DNA of 6,989 bases from the NCBI GenBank assembly GCA_946886275.1, contig CAMPIH010000123.1:1-6989 (forward strand), given 5' to 3'. The notes below the pieces were generated by a model. The model saw nothing but the letters and a program-made list of their open reading frames with translations. It searched no databases and had not been told where the DNA came from. The DNA comes from an uncultured Sphingosinicella sp. GTDB taxonomy: Bacteria > Pseudomonadota > Alphaproteobacteria > Sphingomonadales > Sphingomonadaceae. The position numbers and the translations under genes were made by a program. This document shows, one piece after another, positions 5,389 through 6,989 of this stretch. Each line of letters opens with the position of its first letter. Position 1 is the stretch's first letter.

Positions 5389-5732
5389 TGGGGACGGTCC
5401 TGCCATTTCCAGGACCGGAATCTCCAGGACCCACGGGTTTCGAACGCTCCGAGCTCAATCGGATCGTCGACCTTTACGGGCGGATGGTCGCCGCCGGCCT
5501 GTGGAAGGATTATGCGATCGAGTTCAGGCCCGATGCGGCGGCCTTCTGGGCCTTTCGCCGAGCCGCCGAGAGACCTGAATACAAGATCGAGAAAAGGCCT
5601 GCGCTTCGCCACAAGCAGGGCATGTGGACCCTGATCGGAGAGGCGGGGCAGGTGCTCCGCCGCGGCCATGAGCTTGGACCGGTGCTCGCGCCGATCGAGC
5701 GGCGGCTTCTCAAGCTCGTCGGCGAAGGCTGA
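5388..5732 (+). CDS. DUF2794 family protein
   Basis: A 114-residue protein belonging to a small conserved family found in alphaproteobacteria and of unknown function. The recognisable core is FERSELNRIVDLYGRMVAAG, then WKDYAIEF, FRRAAERPEYKIEKRP and KQGMWTLI, ending with a C-terminal helix LAPIERRLLKLV. There is no signal peptide or membrane span. The ATG shares one base with the cysE stop (TGATG), and a weak AGGG lies inside the end of cysE, so it is probably translated by coupling with cysE. The first 17 residues are Pro/Gly-rich and likely disordered. The long open frame upstream of the ATG (from 4254) is a shadow of cysE in another frame. The stop codon touches the A-run that belongs to the terminator of the opposite gene. 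Confidence 0.9.
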   Translation: MGTVLPFPGPESPGPTGFERSELNRIVDLYGRMVAAGLWKDYAIEFRPDAAAFWAFRRAAERPEYKIEKRPALRHKQGMWTLIGEAGQVLRRGHELGPVLAPIERRLLKLVGEG

Positions 5733-5762
5733 AAAAAAAGCCCCTCGCGCGAAGCGAGGGGC
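5732..5762 (-). terminator. Strong intrinsic terminator for the minus-strand membrane protein gene
   Basis: The arms 5740-5748 and 5754-5762 form a nine-pair stem (GCCCCTCGC with GCGAGGGGC) around a five-base loop. On the minus strand it is followed directly by eight T (5739-5732), 25 bases past the stop of the gene ending at 5787. On the plus strand the same stem is preceded by eight A and lacks a good T-run, so it would stop the cysE-DUF2794 transcript less well, although it probably marks that 3' end too. Confidence 0.9.
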
Positions 5763-5786
5763 CAGTAGCCAGAATCGAAGTCTCAG

Positions 5787-6908
5787 TCAGGCCGAGGCGG
5801 TAGCCGGCATCGACACCCGGTCGAGCACCGGCAGTCGAGCCTTGAGTCCGTCCGGCAGCGGCTGGACGACCGCCCGCCGGGCATTGGTCCAGAAGGCCGA
5901 CAGGAGCAGCAGCGCCGAGCCGATGACGAGCGCGGTGAGGGCGATGCTGAGCTCGACCGCGCCGTAGGTCTCGAACAGGCTGTTGAGCGCAAAGAGGACA
6001 TAGGCAAGAGCCGAGACCAGAAGCGCCCGTCGGTCGATCGCCAGTGCCACCAGGCCGAGCACGACGTAGAGCAGGACGACCGCGATGCCATCGAGCGTCG
6101 ATGCCGCGCCTTCGGTGAGGCCGAGAAGCGAGAAGATCGGATGGACGATCAGCGGTGCCGCCAGCAGGTGGAGCCAGAAGGCCACGTCGGAGCGGCGGGT
6201 TTCGCGTCGAGGATCCGAAGCGTCCCAGCGCATCGCGAACAGGAAGGTGCCGATGCCGAGCATCAGTGCGACCCCTTCCAGGATCGACATGATCTGCTCG
6301 CCGCGCGCGTCGCTGATATTCTGGCCGTCTCCCACCAGGGACGAGGCGATGAGGGCGAGCACGACCGCAACGACGGCCGCAGCACCCGCAGCGACGGTGA
6401 TGGGTACCCGAAAGCGCCGCCAATGGAACCAGGTCGCTGCCACCGCGATTGCCGCACCGGCGGAGACGAGGAGGGCAAAGGCCGAGGCGTTGTGGTCAAA
6501 ATATTCGGGGCCGATGATGATCGCGAGACCGAAGGTCGAGGCGGCCATGACGCCACCCGTGAAGGCGAGCAGAAGAATGATGCTCGGAAGCGCCATCCGG
6601 CGCTGCCGAGTGAAGAATTCGGCAAGGCCCCAGGCGCTCGCTGCCACGAGCAATCCGGAAGTCGCCGATGGCCCCTCACCCTCGATGCGCGGCCCGATAT
6701 AATGGCCGATCCACGCCATGGCGACGAGCAGGATCGCAGCGGCGATCGCGACGAAAATATCGTTGAAGCCGGTCAGCAGCCGGAAATGCTCTTCGTCGAC
6801 GACGGGCATGTGCCTGCCGCTCGCGACGAAGTCCCTGAACCGCGACGCTTGTTCGGGCGTCAGTGCGCCGCCGGCAATGGCGGACTCCAGATCGCTTTCA
6901 CTATACAT
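5787..6908 (-). CDS. Polytopic membrane protein of unknown function (about ten helices)
   Basis: A 373-residue integral inner-membrane protein. The first 48 residues are soluble and helical (MYSESDLESAIAGGALTPEQ, then VDEEHFRLLTGFNDIF), an arrangement reminiscent of DUF2157-type proteins, in which a short helical head precedes a bundle of membrane spans. Hydrophobic segments lie at about 50-70, 82-99, 107-132, 142-160, 168-191, 207-226, 243-263, 271-291, 294-311 and 319-340; the last 30 residues are soluble. Few charged residues lie inside the helices, and no transporter, protease or enzyme motif is recognised. The start is firm: GGGAGGA (6922-6916) lies seven bases upstream of the ATG. The gene appears monocistronic, with its own terminator at 5732-5762. 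An operator-like palindrome lies 37 bases upstream of the start. Confidence 0.9.
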   Translation of the reverse strand: MYSESDLESAIAGGALTPEQASRFRDFVASGRHMPVVDEEHFRLLTGFNDIFVAIAAAILLVAMAWIGHYIGPRIEGEGPSATSGLLVAASAWGLAEFFTRQRRMALPSIILLLAFTGGVMAASTFGLAIIIGPEYFDHNASAFALLVSAGAAIAVAATWFHWRRFRVPITVAAGAAAVVAVVLALIASSLVGDGQNISDARGEQIMSILEGVALMLGIGTFLFAMRWDASDPRRETRRSDVAFWLHLLAAPLIVHPIFSLLGLTEGAASTLDGIAVVLLYVVLGLVALAIDRRALLVSALAYVLFALNSLFETYGAVELSIALTALVIGSALLLLSAFWTNARRAVVQPLPDGLKARLPVLDRVSMPATASA

Positions 6909-6944
6909 GAATCTTTCCTCCCTGAGCCGCCGGCCTTAGCACGA

Positions 6945-6966
6945 GTGCATTAGTGCTGCAATACAC
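6945..6966. promoter_or_regulatory. Operator-like palindrome upstream of the membrane protein gene
   Basis: GTGCATTA (6945-6952) and CAATACAC (6959-6966) form an imperfect inverted repeat with six of eight positions complementary, separated by six bases. An overlapping smaller repeat, AGCAC (6938-6942) with GTGCT (6953-6957), also exists. The GTGTATT...AATACAC form recalls, from memory, operators of GntR/YtrA-type repressors. The site lies between the minus-strand gene and a possible plus-strand start at 6968, so it could control either or both. The identity of the bound protein is inference. Confidence 0.4.
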
Positions 6967-6967
6967 C

Positions 6968-6989
6968 ATGACGCTGCTCCGAAGCCGTG
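6968..6989 (+). CDS. Possible start of a divergent gene (first codons only)
   Basis: An ATG at 6968 opens a frame reading MTLLRSR to the window edge. It lies two bases after the palindrome, and I see no ribosome site, so it would have to be leaderless or the real start lies further on. Too short to identify. Confidence 0.15.

Noticed and set aside
6085..6953. Plus-strand frames opposite the membrane protein
   Set aside because: They are antisense shadows of a clearly membrane-type protein with its own ribosome site and terminator. High GC makes such frames common.

Overview
The window is GC-rich, densely packed DNA whose gene content points to an alphaproteobacterium, most likely a member of the Sphingomonadales. 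The evidence is a DUF2794 protein (an alphaproteobacterial family), a mycobacterial-type AhpC/AhpD pair, and several hypothetical proteins that resemble, from memory, families seen in sphingomonads. The genus assignment is inference.

Layout, left to right. Bases 1-1065 (+) hold the 3' part of ahpC and a complete ahpD, a peroxide-defence pair: the peroxiredoxin AhpC is re-reduced by the CxxC protein AhpD. They are separated by a structured 225-base spacer that contains a textbook intrinsic terminator, so ahpD is either attenuated or has its own promoter. Bases 1092-3242 (-) hold a compact three-gene unit. It starts with a 55-residue small peptide that has a strong ribosome site and a Gly-rich, hydrophobic C-terminus. 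Two larger proteins follow, both of which appear to combine a cupin-like middle region with C-terminal HEAT-type helical repeats. The two large genes overlap by one base (TGATG). I know of no characterised function for this unit, and it is the best candidate here for an undescribed system. Bases 3330-4468 (-) hold an ECF-type sigma factor (GTG start) overlapping by ATGA with a four-helix membrane protein that is probably its regulator.

A 191-base divergent intergenic region follows. Next come cysE (serine O-acetyltransferase, first committed step of cysteine synthesis) and a DUF2794 gene on the + strand, overlapping by TGATG. A strong terminator reading on the - strand ends the last complete gene, a ten-helix integral membrane protein of unknown function (6908-5787, -). 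At the right edge, upstream of that gene, lies an operator-like palindrome next to a possible divergent gene start.

No tRNA, rRNA, CRISPR array, insertion sequence or phage gene was seen. Apart from the peptide/cupin-HEAT unit, the region looks like ordinary chromosomal backbone.
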